This document shows positions 52,527-60,505 of a stretch of 64,000 bases of DNA, piece after piece. The position numbers and the translations under genes were made by a program. Numbering within the stretch: the first letter of the stretch is position 1; every line of letters begins with the position of its first letter. The stretch is taken from the NCBI RefSeq assembly GCF_046365375.1, contig NZ_JBKEIT010000001.1:666228-730227 (forward strand), written 5' to 3'. The notes beneath the pieces were generated by a model. It did no database searches, was not told the DNA's origin, and worked only from the letters and a program-made list of their open reading frames with translations. The DNA is from Butyricimonas muris (GTDB lineage: Bacteria; Bacteroidota; Bacteroidia; Bacteroidales; Marinifilaceae).

Positions 52527-52585
52527 GGGCGATGAGTGGGCTAAGTGTGGGCTATAAGTAGGCGAAGTCGCCTACTTATAGCCCA
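52527..52585. repeat. Short tandem repeats leading into a perfect 17-bp palindrome
   Basis: GTGGGCGATGA, GTGGGCTAAGT and GTGGGCTATAA (52526-52558) are three similar 11-bp units. The last one opens the perfect inverted repeat GGGCTATAAGTAGGCGA (52550-52566), loop AG, TCGCCTACTTATAGCCC (52569-52585). The build (11-bp units plus palindrome) resembles the element at 23439-23564, though the sequence differs. Confidence 0.75.
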
Positions 52586-52694
52586 AAAGTCTGGCAAAAC
52601 CCACCCGTGAAGGTAGGAAAACTTATATTATGGGGATGATTTGAGGTATTGATAAAAGATGTTTTAATCCTATTTGAAAAAATATTGCGCGTGT

Positions 52695-52728
52695 GTTGCA
52701 TTAAATTGCAACTTATTTTGTAACTTTG
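52695..52728 (+). promoter_or_regulatory. Promoter and possible operator of the toxin-antitoxin pair
   Basis: TTG (52696-52698), 22 nt, TAACTTTG (52721-52728), just before ATG 52736, so the leader is very short. The palindrome GTTGCA-ttaaat-TGCAAC (52695-52712) overlaps the -33 element and is a good candidate site for the helix-turn-helix antitoxin. Confidence 0.5.
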
Positions 52729-52735
52729 TTCCAAT

Positions 52736-53071
52736 ATGAAGATAATAAAAGAGATATTATATATGCCGGAGGCTCTTGAATTTATTGATAGTTTGGAGCC
52801 TAAAGCAAGAAATAAGGTTTTGTATAATTTATCTAAAGCACAAGAAATTCAAAATCAAGAGTTGTTCAAAAAGTTGGATGGTGAGATATGGGAATTTCGG
52901 ACTCTTTATAATAGTATGAGTTATCGATTGTTCGCTTTTTGGGATAAAACTAGGGATGCTGTCGTGATTTGTTCGCATGGGTTGATAAAGAAAGTACAGA
53001 AAACGCCACGGGCAGAAATCGAGAAAGCAGAGAGATTGAGAAAAGAATATTTTGAAACAATAATGAAATGA
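52736..53071 (+). CDS. higB: HigB/Gp49-family toxin of a type II toxin-antitoxin system
   Basis: 111 aa, RelE-like fold of the HigB/phage Gp49 family. Seen: EALEFIDSLEPKARNKVLYNL at the N-terminal helices, LFKKLDGEIWEFRTLYNSMSYRLFAFWD (core strands with Arg residues), then VVICSHGLIKKVQKTPRAEIEKAERLRKEY, the typical H-G-F/L-x-K-K-x-x-K-T-P motif. Such toxins cut mRNA at the ribosome. Toxin-first order and a 4-bp overlap with the antitoxin gene are usual for HigBA. The symbol reflects family resemblance. Confidence 0.85.
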   Translation: MKIIKEILYMPEALEFIDSLEPKARNKVLYNLSKAQEIQNQELFKKLDGEIWEFRTLYNSMSYRLFAFWDKTRDAVVICSHGLIKKVQKTPRAEIEKAERLRKEYFETIMK

Positions 53072-53361
53072 CAAAATTAGTATCACACTCCGAATTGTTA
53101 GACAAGTATATAGGAGCAAAAGGTTCTCCGCGGCGGGAGAAGTTCGAGGCGGAGTTAAGGACTGATATACTTGCCGCTAAAATAAAAGAAATGCGACTAA
53201 AAAGGAATATGACTCAAAGCGAGTTAGCTGAATTAGTCGGGAAAGATAAGACTCAAATATCTAAAATTGAGAGAGGAAGAAATTTGACAATTTCAACTAT
53301 CGTGCAAATCGTGGAAGCGTTGGGAGGTAAAATCAACTTTGATATTCAATTCGTTTCATGA
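53068..53361 (+). CDS. higA: HigA-type XRE-family antitoxin
   Basis: 97 aa. An N-terminal tail (TKLVSHSELLDKYIGAKGSPRREKFE) leads to an XRE helix-turn-helix at about 40-92 (MRLKRNMTQSELAELVGKDKTQISKIERG... TISTIVQIVEALGG). It should neutralise the toxin and repress the operon, probably through the palindrome at 52695-52712. The start ATGA overlaps the toxin stop. A terminator follows at 53397-53423. Confidence 0.87.
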   Translation: MTKLVSHSELLDKYIGAKGSPRREKFEAELRTDILAAKIKEMRLKRNMTQSELAELVGKDKTQISKIERGRNLTISTIVQIVEALGGKINFDIQFVS

Positions 53362-53396
53362 TTTGTGAGGTGCTAAATTTTTTTTTGACATAGATT

Positions 53397-53427
53397 AAAA
53401 CCTTCGGTTGTTCCGAAGGTTTTTTAT
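53397..53427 (+). terminator. Terminator of the toxin-antitoxin operon
   Basis: AAAACCTTCGG-ttgtt-CCGAAGGTTTT followed by more T, 35 bp after the antitoxin stop. Confidence 0.88.
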
Positions 53428-53559
53428 GTATTCAAATTCTTTAGGCGGGAGTGTAAATTATTGAAAACGTGTTAGTCGTAAAAAAGTTGAAAAAAAAGTC
53501 ACTTTTTTTATTACACCAAACGCGTATGAAATCGCTTTAGTTATAAAAGCGAAAATAAT

Positions 53560-54744
53560 ATGCTGAAGAGAGAAGGACATATAGCACGATTAATATTCTT
53601 ATACATCCAAGGATTAGCGGATGAGATACAGGAAAAAGAATTGACCGAATGGAGAGCGGCATCCTCCCGGCACGAGGCTCTTTTTCAACGTATGTTGTCC
53701 GGGGAACATATCGAGAAGAGTTTATCCCGTTTCGTGAAGACGGAAGAAGAGAACGCGCGTGATTGGCAGATTTTACAAGAAGAAATGAAGAAACGGCGTG
53801 GAATGGAACCTGTAAAACGGGTGAAGTGGTTTTACAGGGTGGCATGTGCCATTATATTGCTGTTGTCGGTCGGAGGGCTTGCTTTATATTACGCGGGGGA
53901 TAAGTCCGGTTCGGGGAACGAGGTTACATTGGCGAATAATGACTTTACACAACCGGGTTCCCGGGCTATTCTGATATTGCCGGATGGCAGCAAGGTAGAT
54001 TTGGAAAACGAAAATTCACGCCATGAATTGGTCAAGACCAATGAATCTTTGTCGGTGAGCGATGAATCGTTGACTTACGGGAATGTTTTAGAACGGGATA
54101 CCGCGGAGATTTATCATACTTTGGTGATTCCGAGAGGGGGAGAGTATGTACTTACGTTGTCGGATAGCACGGTCGTATACCTGAACGCAGATTCCCGGTT
54201 GACTTATCCGGTAAATTTCAAGGGAGATAAACGTAAGGTATTGTTGGCGGGAGAGGCTTATTTCCAAGTAAAGAGAGATGAGAAGAAGCCATTTATCGTG
54301 GAGGCACAACAAATGGAGGTACTCGTGTTGGGAACTACTTTCGGGGTAAGGGCATACGAGGATGAAAAAGAGATACAAACCACGCTGGAAAGTGGCAAGG
54401 TACTCGTGAGTGCCGGGGAACATAAGGTGAATCTAGTCCCGAATGAACAAGCCCGGTTTGATAAGTCGAAGTCCGTGCTATCGGTGGAGGATGTAGATAT
54501 TGATCTGTATCTGGCGTGGAAAGACGGACGATTGATGTATGATAATTGCCCGCTAGAGAAGATTCTGAATGATTTGGGGAGATGGTACGCGTTTGATGTC
54601 TTTTATAGTCGGGAGGAAGCACGTTCATACCAATTCTCGGTGAACATGAAAAAACACGAGGTGTTTACTCGGGTTTTGGAGTTGATAGAGAAAACGGGGG
54701 ATGTAAAGTTTGAAATAAAAGGAAAAACGGTGCTTGTAAAATAA
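53560..54744 (+). CDS. FecR family anti-sigma factor (locus 2)
   Basis: 394 aa membrane regulator that holds an ECF sigma factor inactive until the STN domain of a SusC signals. Cytoplasmic N-terminal part (1-90, LIFLYIQGLADEIQEKELTEW, the sigma-binding region), one membrane helix (94-111), then periplasmic FecR domain (about 180-275, IPRGGEYVLTLSDSTVVYLNADSRLTYPVNF and GEAYFQVKRDEKKPFIVEA) and DUF4974 (about 325-392, YDNCPLEKILNDLGRWY). No sigma gene is adjacent: upstream lies the toxin-antitoxin pair. A short inverted repeat CGCTTT...AAAGCG lies just before the ATG. The SusC gene follows after a hairpin region. Confidence 0.93.
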   Translation: MLKREGHIARLIFLYIQGLADEIQEKELTEWRAASSRHEALFQRMLSGEHIEKSLSRFVKTEEENARDWQILQEEMKKRRGMEPVKRVKWFYRVACAIILLLSVGGLALYYAGDKSGSGNEVTLANNDFTQPGSRAILILPDGSKVDLENENSRHELVKTNESLSVSDESLTYGNVLERDTAEIYHTLVIPRGGEYVLTLSDSTVVYLNADSRLTYPVNFKGDKRKVLLAGEAYFQVKRDEKKPFIVEAQQMEVLVLGTTFGVRAYEDEKEIQTTLESGKVLVSAGEHKVNLVPNEQARFDKSKSVLSVEDVDIDLYLAWKDGRLMYDNCPLEKILNDLGRWYAFDVFYSREEARSYQFSVNMKKHEVFTRVLELIEKTGDVKFEIKGKTVLVK

Positions 54745-54803
54745 AAAAAGCAGCGCTGCTAACGCTACTTTTTACGTTCACACTCTGCTGCTGACAGAGC
54801 GTG
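54745..54803 (+). terminator. Two hairpins between fecR and susC (possible attenuator)
   Basis: The first, AAAAAG-c-AGCG-ctgctaa-CGCT-a-CTTTTT (54745-54773), starts right after the fecR stop and ends in a T-run like an intrinsic terminator. The second, CACTCTG...CAGAGCGTG (54781-54803), follows directly. Because both genes point the same way, this would cut transcription between regulator and transporter. Confidence 0.55.
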
Positions 54804-54832
54804 AGGAATTGTTGAATTCTAAATACAAAGTT

Positions 54833-57800
54833 ATGAAGAAAATTTTTAATGTCGCAGGGAAGAGGCGGTTTTTATTCCTCCTTTTCTTGGTGTTTACCAC
54901 TCAAATTAGTCTGAACGCGTATTCGCAGGACAAAAGTTTGACTTTCAGTCTGAAAAACGCAACACTTAAAGAGATTATTAATGAAATCAGGAAACTTTCC
55001 GACTATGATTTTGTGTACCGGGACGTGAATCTGGAAGCTTTTAAAAGGCGTGATGTATCTTATAAAGATGCCGTTATTGATGCCGTGCTGACCGATTGTT
55101 TGAGAGGTACGGGATTGACTTACGAGATTAACGGGAAAACGATCATTATCAGGAAAGAGAGTCCCAAGGAAGTGAATCAAAAAATGAAGACCGTCACGGG
55201 AAAGGTTACGGATGAGAGAGGAGAGGTTTTGCCCGGCGTGACGATCATGATTAAAGGAACGGCTCTGGGAACGGCAACAGACGCGGACGGAAATTATAAA
55301 TTGAATGTTCCGGCGGAGGGAGAGCAAGTGTTGTCATTCTCGTTCGTGGGTATGAAGACCCGGGAGATTGTTGTCGCCGACAAGACGAAGATTGACGTGA
55401 AAATGGAAGAGGATTCCGAAACTTTGGATGACGTGGTGGTTACGGGAATCTTCACGAAGGCGAAGGAAAGTTACACGGGTGCCGTGACTTCCGTGTCTGC
55501 CAAGGAATTGAAGATGTACAAGGGACAGAATCTTCTCGCTACGTTAAGGAATATAGACCCGTCGATTAATGTGGTGATGAATAATGCGTTGGGAAGTAAC
55601 CCGAACGTGGTACCTGAAATCAATATCCGGGGGAATTCGTCTTTGCCGATGAGCGTGAAGGAATTGAATCAACAAGCATCCAAGCAGTTGAACGCCCCCT
55701 TAGTTATAATGGATGGCTTCGAGATATCATTGGAGAAATTAATGGATTTCAACGACGAGGAAATAGAAAGTATTAATATTCTGAAGGATGCCTCAGCCAC
55801 GGCGATTTACGGCTCCAGAGGGGCAAACGGTGTCATCGTGGTAACGACAAAAGCTCCTCAAGGGGGAAAATTAAAAATTTATGCCCAAGGGGGGATTAAT
55901 ATCGAGATACCGGATTTGTCTTCTTATGATATGCTGAATGCCCGGGATAAATTGGAATTGGAACGAATCGTGGGATTGTATGACGACGAGAAGGATGTTA
56001 CGCGTGACAGGAAGCTGAAAGAGTTGTACAACACGCTATACTCGGATGTGTTACGCGGCGTGGATACTTATTGGTTGAGCGAACCCGTGAGAACCGGAAT
56101 CGGTCAAAAATATAATTTACGGCTTGAAGGAGGTGGTGATGCTTTCCGCTGGGGGGCTAATTTATCCTATAACACGATTCAAGGAGCGATGAAGGCTTCC
56201 GAAAGAAACACTTTCAGCGGTAGCGTGACGCTTTCTTATACCTTGAAAAATGTTATTTTCAAGAATCAGACCATTGTTGATATCAATAAAGGGGTGGAAA
56301 GTAAATACGGAACGTTTTACAATTACGTGAACATGAATCCTTATTACAGGACGAAAGATGAAAACGGGCAATACATTAAAAGATATAAAGAGAAAGGGTT
56401 TAATATACCTAATCCGTTGTATAACGCGAATTTGAATACCATTGACGAGAAGAAGTATACCACGATCACGAATAATTTCTCGATCGAATGGAATATTGCC
56501 GACGCGTTAAAATTAAGGGCTCAACTGGGATTACAAAAGCAAACGAATACTTCGGACTATTATCTTCCGGCTGACCATACTAGCTTTGACACGTATAACG
56601 GTAGTGACAGCTATTTCCGGAAAGGTGAATATGTTTACGGGACAGGGGAGGATATAAATATAGATGGAAACGCGACGCTTAGTTATTCTAAGGTTTTCGC
56701 GGAAAAGCATCAAGTGTACGCCGGGTTTGACTATTCCGTGTCGCAACGGAAAAATCATTTCTACAAGTTTACCGTGGAAGGGTTCTCTGATGAAAAACTT
56801 GATTTCTTGTCTAACGCGCTACAATATGAAAAGAATGGGGTGCCGAAGGGAACGGAAGAACTTTCCCGGCGTGTTGGTTTTACCGGGAACGTGAATTATA
56901 TTTATGACAATCGTTATTTTGCCGATTTCTCTTATCGTGTGGACGGTTCTTCTTTGTTTGGTACTAAAAATAAGTTTGCTCCTTTCTGGAGTGCCGGAAT
57001 CGGGTGGAACGTGCATAACGAATCATTCCTTCGGGATCATCGGGTGGTGAATACCCTTAGGGTGCGCGGCTCGTACGGGGAAACCGGTTCTCAACAATTC
57101 TCGTCTTATCAGGCGTTGTCCACGTTTAATTACTATACCGGGAAAAGGTATATTATTTGGAATGGCGCAGAATTGATGGGACTTGGTAACGAAAAATTGA
57201 AATGGCAGGTAACGAAGCAAATCAATGGGGGTGTTGAAGTGGGGCTTTTCGATAACAGGGTTTCCGCTTCGTTTGACATGTATAACAAGAAGACGTCAAA
57301 CTTGCTTTCACAGATGGATTTACCTCTGGCGAACGGGTTCAGTTCATACGTGGATAACGTGGGCGAGGTGAAGAATGTCGGTTACGAGGTGATGTTGAGC
57401 GGTTATTTGATGAGGAACACCCAACGGGAGATCATATGGTCGGTGACAACGAAATTAGCGTATAATAAAGATGAAATCACGAAACTGTCCGCTGCGATAA
57501 AACAGCAAACGGAGCTTTACAAGGCACAGGATACGGATGTGAATCAGTTGTTGTACGAGGGATATTCCAAAAATTCGATTTGGGCTGTACCTTCTTTGGG
57601 GATTGACCCGAGCACGGGAGCTGAGATATTTCTGGATAAAAACGGAAACATCACGGGGAAATGGAATCCTTCCGATAAACGTTATTTCGGGGTTAGTGAG
57701 CCGAAGTATCGCGGGAACCTGAGTTCTTTATTCTCTTGGAAAGATTTGTCTGTAAACCTTTCTTTCGCTTTTCAATGGGGTGGGCAACAGTATAATGAAA

Positions 57801-58159
57801 CTTTGTTGAGCAAGGTGGAAGTAACCGATGCCACGATAGATAGAAATAACGTGGACAAGAGGGTTTACAAGAACAGATGGCAAAAAGCCGGTGATATCAA
57901 GGAGTTTAAAGGATACGGCTCATCCAAGACCAGATCGTCGTCCAGATTCGTGATGGACGATAAAGTGTTCCAATTCCAGAGCGCGAGCGTGCAGTATCGT
58001 TGGCATTCGGATTATTTGCTAAAAAAATGGAGTATTGAAACTATAAATATCGGTGCCAATATGTCGGATATATTTTACATATCTTCCATCAAACGGGAAC
58101 GGGGTACTTCTTATCCGTTCGCGAGACGGGTGGCGCTGACTCTTTCATTAATGTTCTAA
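54833..58159 (+). CDS. SusC/RagA family TonB-dependent transporter with STN domain (locus 2)
   Basis: 1108 aa from ATG 54833 (MKKIFNVAGKRRFLFLLFLV); TTG codons at 54809 and 54812 are unlikely starts. Parts: signal peptide cut after NAYSQ, STN domain (about 36-107, LTFSLKNATLKEIINEIRKL ... GTGLTYEINGKTIII), carboxypeptidase-like domain (120-192), TonB-box-like DDVVVTGIF (199-207), plug (ILKDASATAIYGSRGANGVIVV) and barrel ending in ALTLSLMF. It is a clear paralogue of the locus 1 transporter. The STN domain should signal to the FecR encoded upstream. Operon with susD (17 bp), DUF4843, PKD-like and perhaps TlpA genes. Confidence 0.95.
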   Translation: MKKIFNVAGKRRFLFLLFLVFTTQISLNAYSQDKSLTFSLKNATLKEIINEIRKLSDYDFVYRDVNLEAFKRRDVSYKDAVIDAVLTDCLRGTGLTYEINGKTIIIRKESPKEVNQKMKTVTGKVTDERGEVLPGVTIMIKGTALGTATDADGNYKLNVPAEGEQVLSFSFVGMKTREIVVADKTKIDVKMEEDSETLDDVVVTGIFTKAKESYTGAVTSVSAKELKMYKGQNLLATLRNIDPSINVVMNNALGSNPNVVPEINIRGNSSLPMSVKELNQQASKQLNAPLVIMDGFEISLEKLMDFNDEEIESINILKDASATAIYGSRGANGVIVVTTKAPQGGKLKIYAQGGINIEIPDLSSYDMLNARDKLELERIVGLYDDEKDVTRDRKLKELYNTLYSDVLRGVDTYWLSEPVRTGIGQKYNLRLEGGGDAFRWGANLSYNTIQGAMKASERNTFSGSVTLSYTLKNVIFKNQTIVDINKGVESKYGTFYNYVNMNPYYRTKDENGQYIKRYKEKGFNIPNPLYNANLNTIDEKKYTTITNNFSIEWNIADALKLRAQLGLQKQTNTSDYYLPADHTSFDTYNGSDSYFRKGEYVYGTGEDINIDGNATLSYSKVFAEKHQVYAGFDYSVSQRKNHFYKFTVEGFSDEKLDFLSNALQYEKNGVPKGTEELSRRVGFTGNVNYIYDNRYFADFSYRVDGSSLFGTKNKFAPFWSAGIGWNVHNESFLRDHRVVNTLRVRGSYGETGSQQFSSYQALSTFNYYTGKRYIIWNGAELMGLGNEKLKWQVTKQINGGVEVGLFDNRVSASFDMYNKKTSNLLSQMDLPLANGFSSYVDNVGEVKNVGYEVMLSGYLMRNTQREIIWSVTTKLAYNKDEITKLSAAIKQQTELYKAQDTDVNQLLYEGYSKNSIWAVPSLGIDPSTGAEIFLDKNGNITGKWNPSDKRYFGVSEPKYRGNLSSLFSWKDLSVNLSFAFQWGGQQYNETLLSKVEVTDATIDRNNVDKRVYKNRWQKAGDIKEFKGYGSSKTRSSSRFVMDDKVFQFQSASVQYRWHSDYLLKKWSIETINIGANMSDIFYISSIKRERGTSYPFARRVALTLSLMF

Positions 58160-58176
58160 TTTAAAGTTTTATTATC

Positions 58177-59667
58177 ATGAGAAATATATTGATATACGTA
58201 ACGCTCTTTCTGGCTTGGTCGTTGTCCTCGTGCAATGATTGGCTGGACGTGAAACCGGAAATGGAGAGGGACGAGGAAGAGATGTTTGATTCCCCCAACG
58301 GTTTTAAGAATGCCCTGACGGCTTGTTACATTAAGATGAACTCCGTGAACTTGTACGGGAAACGATTGACGGTGACTGATATTGAGTTTATGGCTCAGCA
58401 TTGGACATGGAGTGAAAGTAATTACAGGAATGAAAGAAAACTTAAGGATTTCAATTACGAGGAAGACTACCCGAAAAATTTTTTCTCGGCTGTTTACGGG
58501 GAATTGTATAATATTATAGCGCAGGCAAATATTATATTGAAAAATATACCGGAGAAGAAAGAGGTTATCGTGAACGAGGATGTACGTGCTTTGGTGGAAG
58601 GGGAAGCGTTGGCTATACGGGCTTTTTGCCACATGGAGATTTTGCGTTTGTTCGGACAAATACCTCAAAACGCGACGAAACAGGTTTCTTTACCTTACGC
58701 TAAAACCGTTTCGACGGAAGCGATTCCGTATTATGCGTTTTCGGATTTCGTGAATCTTATCGTTCAGGATATAGATGCGGCGGAAGCTTTGTTCAAGGAT
58801 AGGGATCCGTTGTTTGAATACACTTACGAGGAGTTGGATAATTTTTCCAACACGAAAGAGTATGACGTGACTTTAGATGATGACTTTTTAGGATACAGGC
58901 GTTTCCGTTTTAATTATTATGCCATGAAAGCGATGAAGGCGAGATTGTACATGTACACGGGGGATAAGGGGAAGGCTTACGCGGCTGCCATGGAAGTGAT
59001 TAATGCAGTGGATAAGAAGGGCAATAAGGTGTTGACGTTAGCGGGTACCGCGGATATCAATAAGAAAAATTACGCGTTGCCTTCCGAATGTATTCTTGCT
59101 TTGAGTAATTACGAGTTGGAAGAGAATGTTACAGAATTATTTCGCGATTTCAATCCTTCAAGGTTATATGTGACGGACAAGCAGTTCACGCAAGATATTT
59201 TTGCCGGTCAATCGACTTCTATTAATAATAGAGCTGAAGTTTGGAATACGATTCCTGATAATCAAGGAAATATAAAACCGACTCCCCGGAAGTACAATCA
59301 ACCGACGATTGACGATAACACGGATATCGGGGAGCTGGCTTCTCAAAAGCAAGTTATTCCTTTGATTCGCTTGTCGGAAATGTATTTGATCGCCATAGAA
59401 TCAGCAACTTCTTTATCCGATGCGAATCTCCTTTACACCGAGTACATGAGGGCGAGAGGCGTAGCGGCTAACCCGTTGACAGAGGAACAGGTGATGACAG
59501 AGATTGTTCGCGAGTATCGCCGGGAGTTTTTCGCCGAAGGACAAATGTTTTATACTTACAAACGTCTGGGAACAAAGAATATGTTGTGGAAAACCGATCG
59601 GGAAGTCGGGGAACAGGATTATGTTGCGCCTCTTCCTACCACGGAATATAATGCTAATCAAAAATAG
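58177..59667 (+). CDS. RagB/SusD family nutrient-binding lipoprotein (locus 2)
   Basis: 496 aa. Lipoprotein signal with Cys at about 19 (LAWSLSSCNDWLDVKPEMERDEEEM). SusD hallmarks: DWLDVKPE start, MFDSPNGFKNALTACYIKM, the RAFCHMEILRLFGQ helix motif, and the C-terminal YRREFFAEGQMFYTYKRLGTKN and APLPTTEYNANQ tail. Shorter than the locus 1 protein (547 aa). It binds the ligand on the cell surface above its SusC. Confidence 0.94.
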   Translation: MRNILIYVTLFLAWSLSSCNDWLDVKPEMERDEEEMFDSPNGFKNALTACYIKMNSVNLYGKRLTVTDIEFMAQHWTWSESNYRNERKLKDFNYEEDYPKNFFSAVYGELYNIIAQANIILKNIPEKKEVIVNEDVRALVEGEALAIRAFCHMEILRLFGQIPQNATKQVSLPYAKTVSTEAIPYYAFSDFVNLIVQDIDAAEALFKDRDPLFEYTYEELDNFSNTKEYDVTLDDDFLGYRRFRFNYYAMKAMKARLYMYTGDKGKAYAAAMEVINAVDKKGNKVLTLAGTADINKKNYALPSECILALSNYELEENVTELFRDFNPSRLYVTDKQFTQDIFAGQSTSINNRAEVWNTIPDNQGNIKPTPRKYNQPTIDDNTDIGELASQKQVIPLIRLSEMYLIAIESATSLSDANLLYTEYMRARGVAANPLTEEQVMTEIVREYRREFFAEGQMFYTYKRLGTKNMLWKTDREVGEQDYVAPLPTTEYNANQK

Positions 59668-59673
59668 AGAGTT

Positions 59674-60489
59674 ATGAAAAAATTGATGAAATATACCATG
59701 TTGTTATTGCCTGTCTTCGTTTTGTTCGCTTGCGAGGACGAGGTGGAGGTGTACAAGGAGAGCACGAATCGACTGAATTTCGTGTACGCGGCAAACACGA
59801 AATCGGATACATTGATTCCCCGTACTTTTGTTTACGACCCGGAAACAAAAGTGTTTGATACCGTGTGGCTGGAAGTGACGACGATGGGCTACATCGCGGC
59901 TCAGGAGCGTAAATTCGTTTTGGAACAAGTGAGCACGGGGGAAAATCAAGCCGAAGCGGATGTGCATTACATAGCGTTTGATAATTCACTAGTGGAAGGG
60001 CTTTACGTGATTCCTGCCGGGAAGAACGAAGCTCGTGTTCCGGTTATTCTGAAACGCGATCCTTCCTTGAAAGATAAAGAGGTGACGTTGAGAATCAAAA
60101 TTGGTAGTAATGAGAATTTTGAACCGGGATATCCAACATTGCAAGAGAAGGTGATTACTATCACGGATTTATTGACTCAACCTCAATATTGGAATTTTTA
60201 TGCAACTTATTACTTTGCCGGGAAATATGGAAAAGTGAAACATCAGTTCATGATAGATGCCACTGCCGACAGGGGAATCAAGGTGAACGACGATTTCTTT
60301 TACTCGCTGGTAGGGGATCCCAGTAAGGTGGATATGGGGTTGACTGATTATTGGTACTATTTCTTTACCAGAAAGTTGGCGGAGGAGAATGCCCGTCGGG
60401 CAGAGGATGGCTTGGGGCCGTTGCGTGAAGCCCCGAAACCCGGAGAAACGGAAGGAACGTTAGTTAGATTCTCTCGATATGAAATGTAA
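59674..60489 (+). CDS. DUF4843 family lipoprotein (locus 2)
   Basis: 271 aa. Lipoprotein signal with Cys at about 20 (LLPVFVLFACEDEVEVYKES). The body (NRLNFVYAANTKSDTLIPRTFVYD, VWLEVTTMGYIAAQERKFVLEQV, EADVHYIAFDNS, VPVILKRDPSLKDKEVTLRIKIG) shows the DUF4843 pattern and corresponds in position to the locus 1 gene, though the two differ greatly. It starts 6 bp after the susD stop. Confidence 0.8.
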   Translation: MKKLMKYTMLLLPVFVLFACEDEVEVYKESTNRLNFVYAANTKSDTLIPRTFVYDPETKVFDTVWLEVTTMGYIAAQERKFVLEQVSTGENQAEADVHYIAFDNSLVEGLYVIPAGKNEARVPVILKRDPSLKDKEVTLRIKIGSNENFEPGYPTLQEKVITITDLLTQPQYWNFYATYYFAGKYGKVKHQFMIDATADRGIKVNDDFFYSLVGDPSKVDMGLTDYWYYFFTRKLAEENARRAEDGLGPLREAPKPGETEGTLVRFSRYEM

Positions 60490-60505
60490 TAAAATGAATA
60501 CGGTT

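Larger units (their letters stand above)
52276..52735. other. Intergenic region with a perfect 17-bp hairpin
   Basis: No gene seen. It holds a possible -7 box for the peptidase gene (minus strand 52310-52317), a perfect palindrome at 52550-52585 preceded by 10-11-bp GTGGGC repeats, and the promoter of the toxin-antitoxin pair at its right end. Confidence 0.5.
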
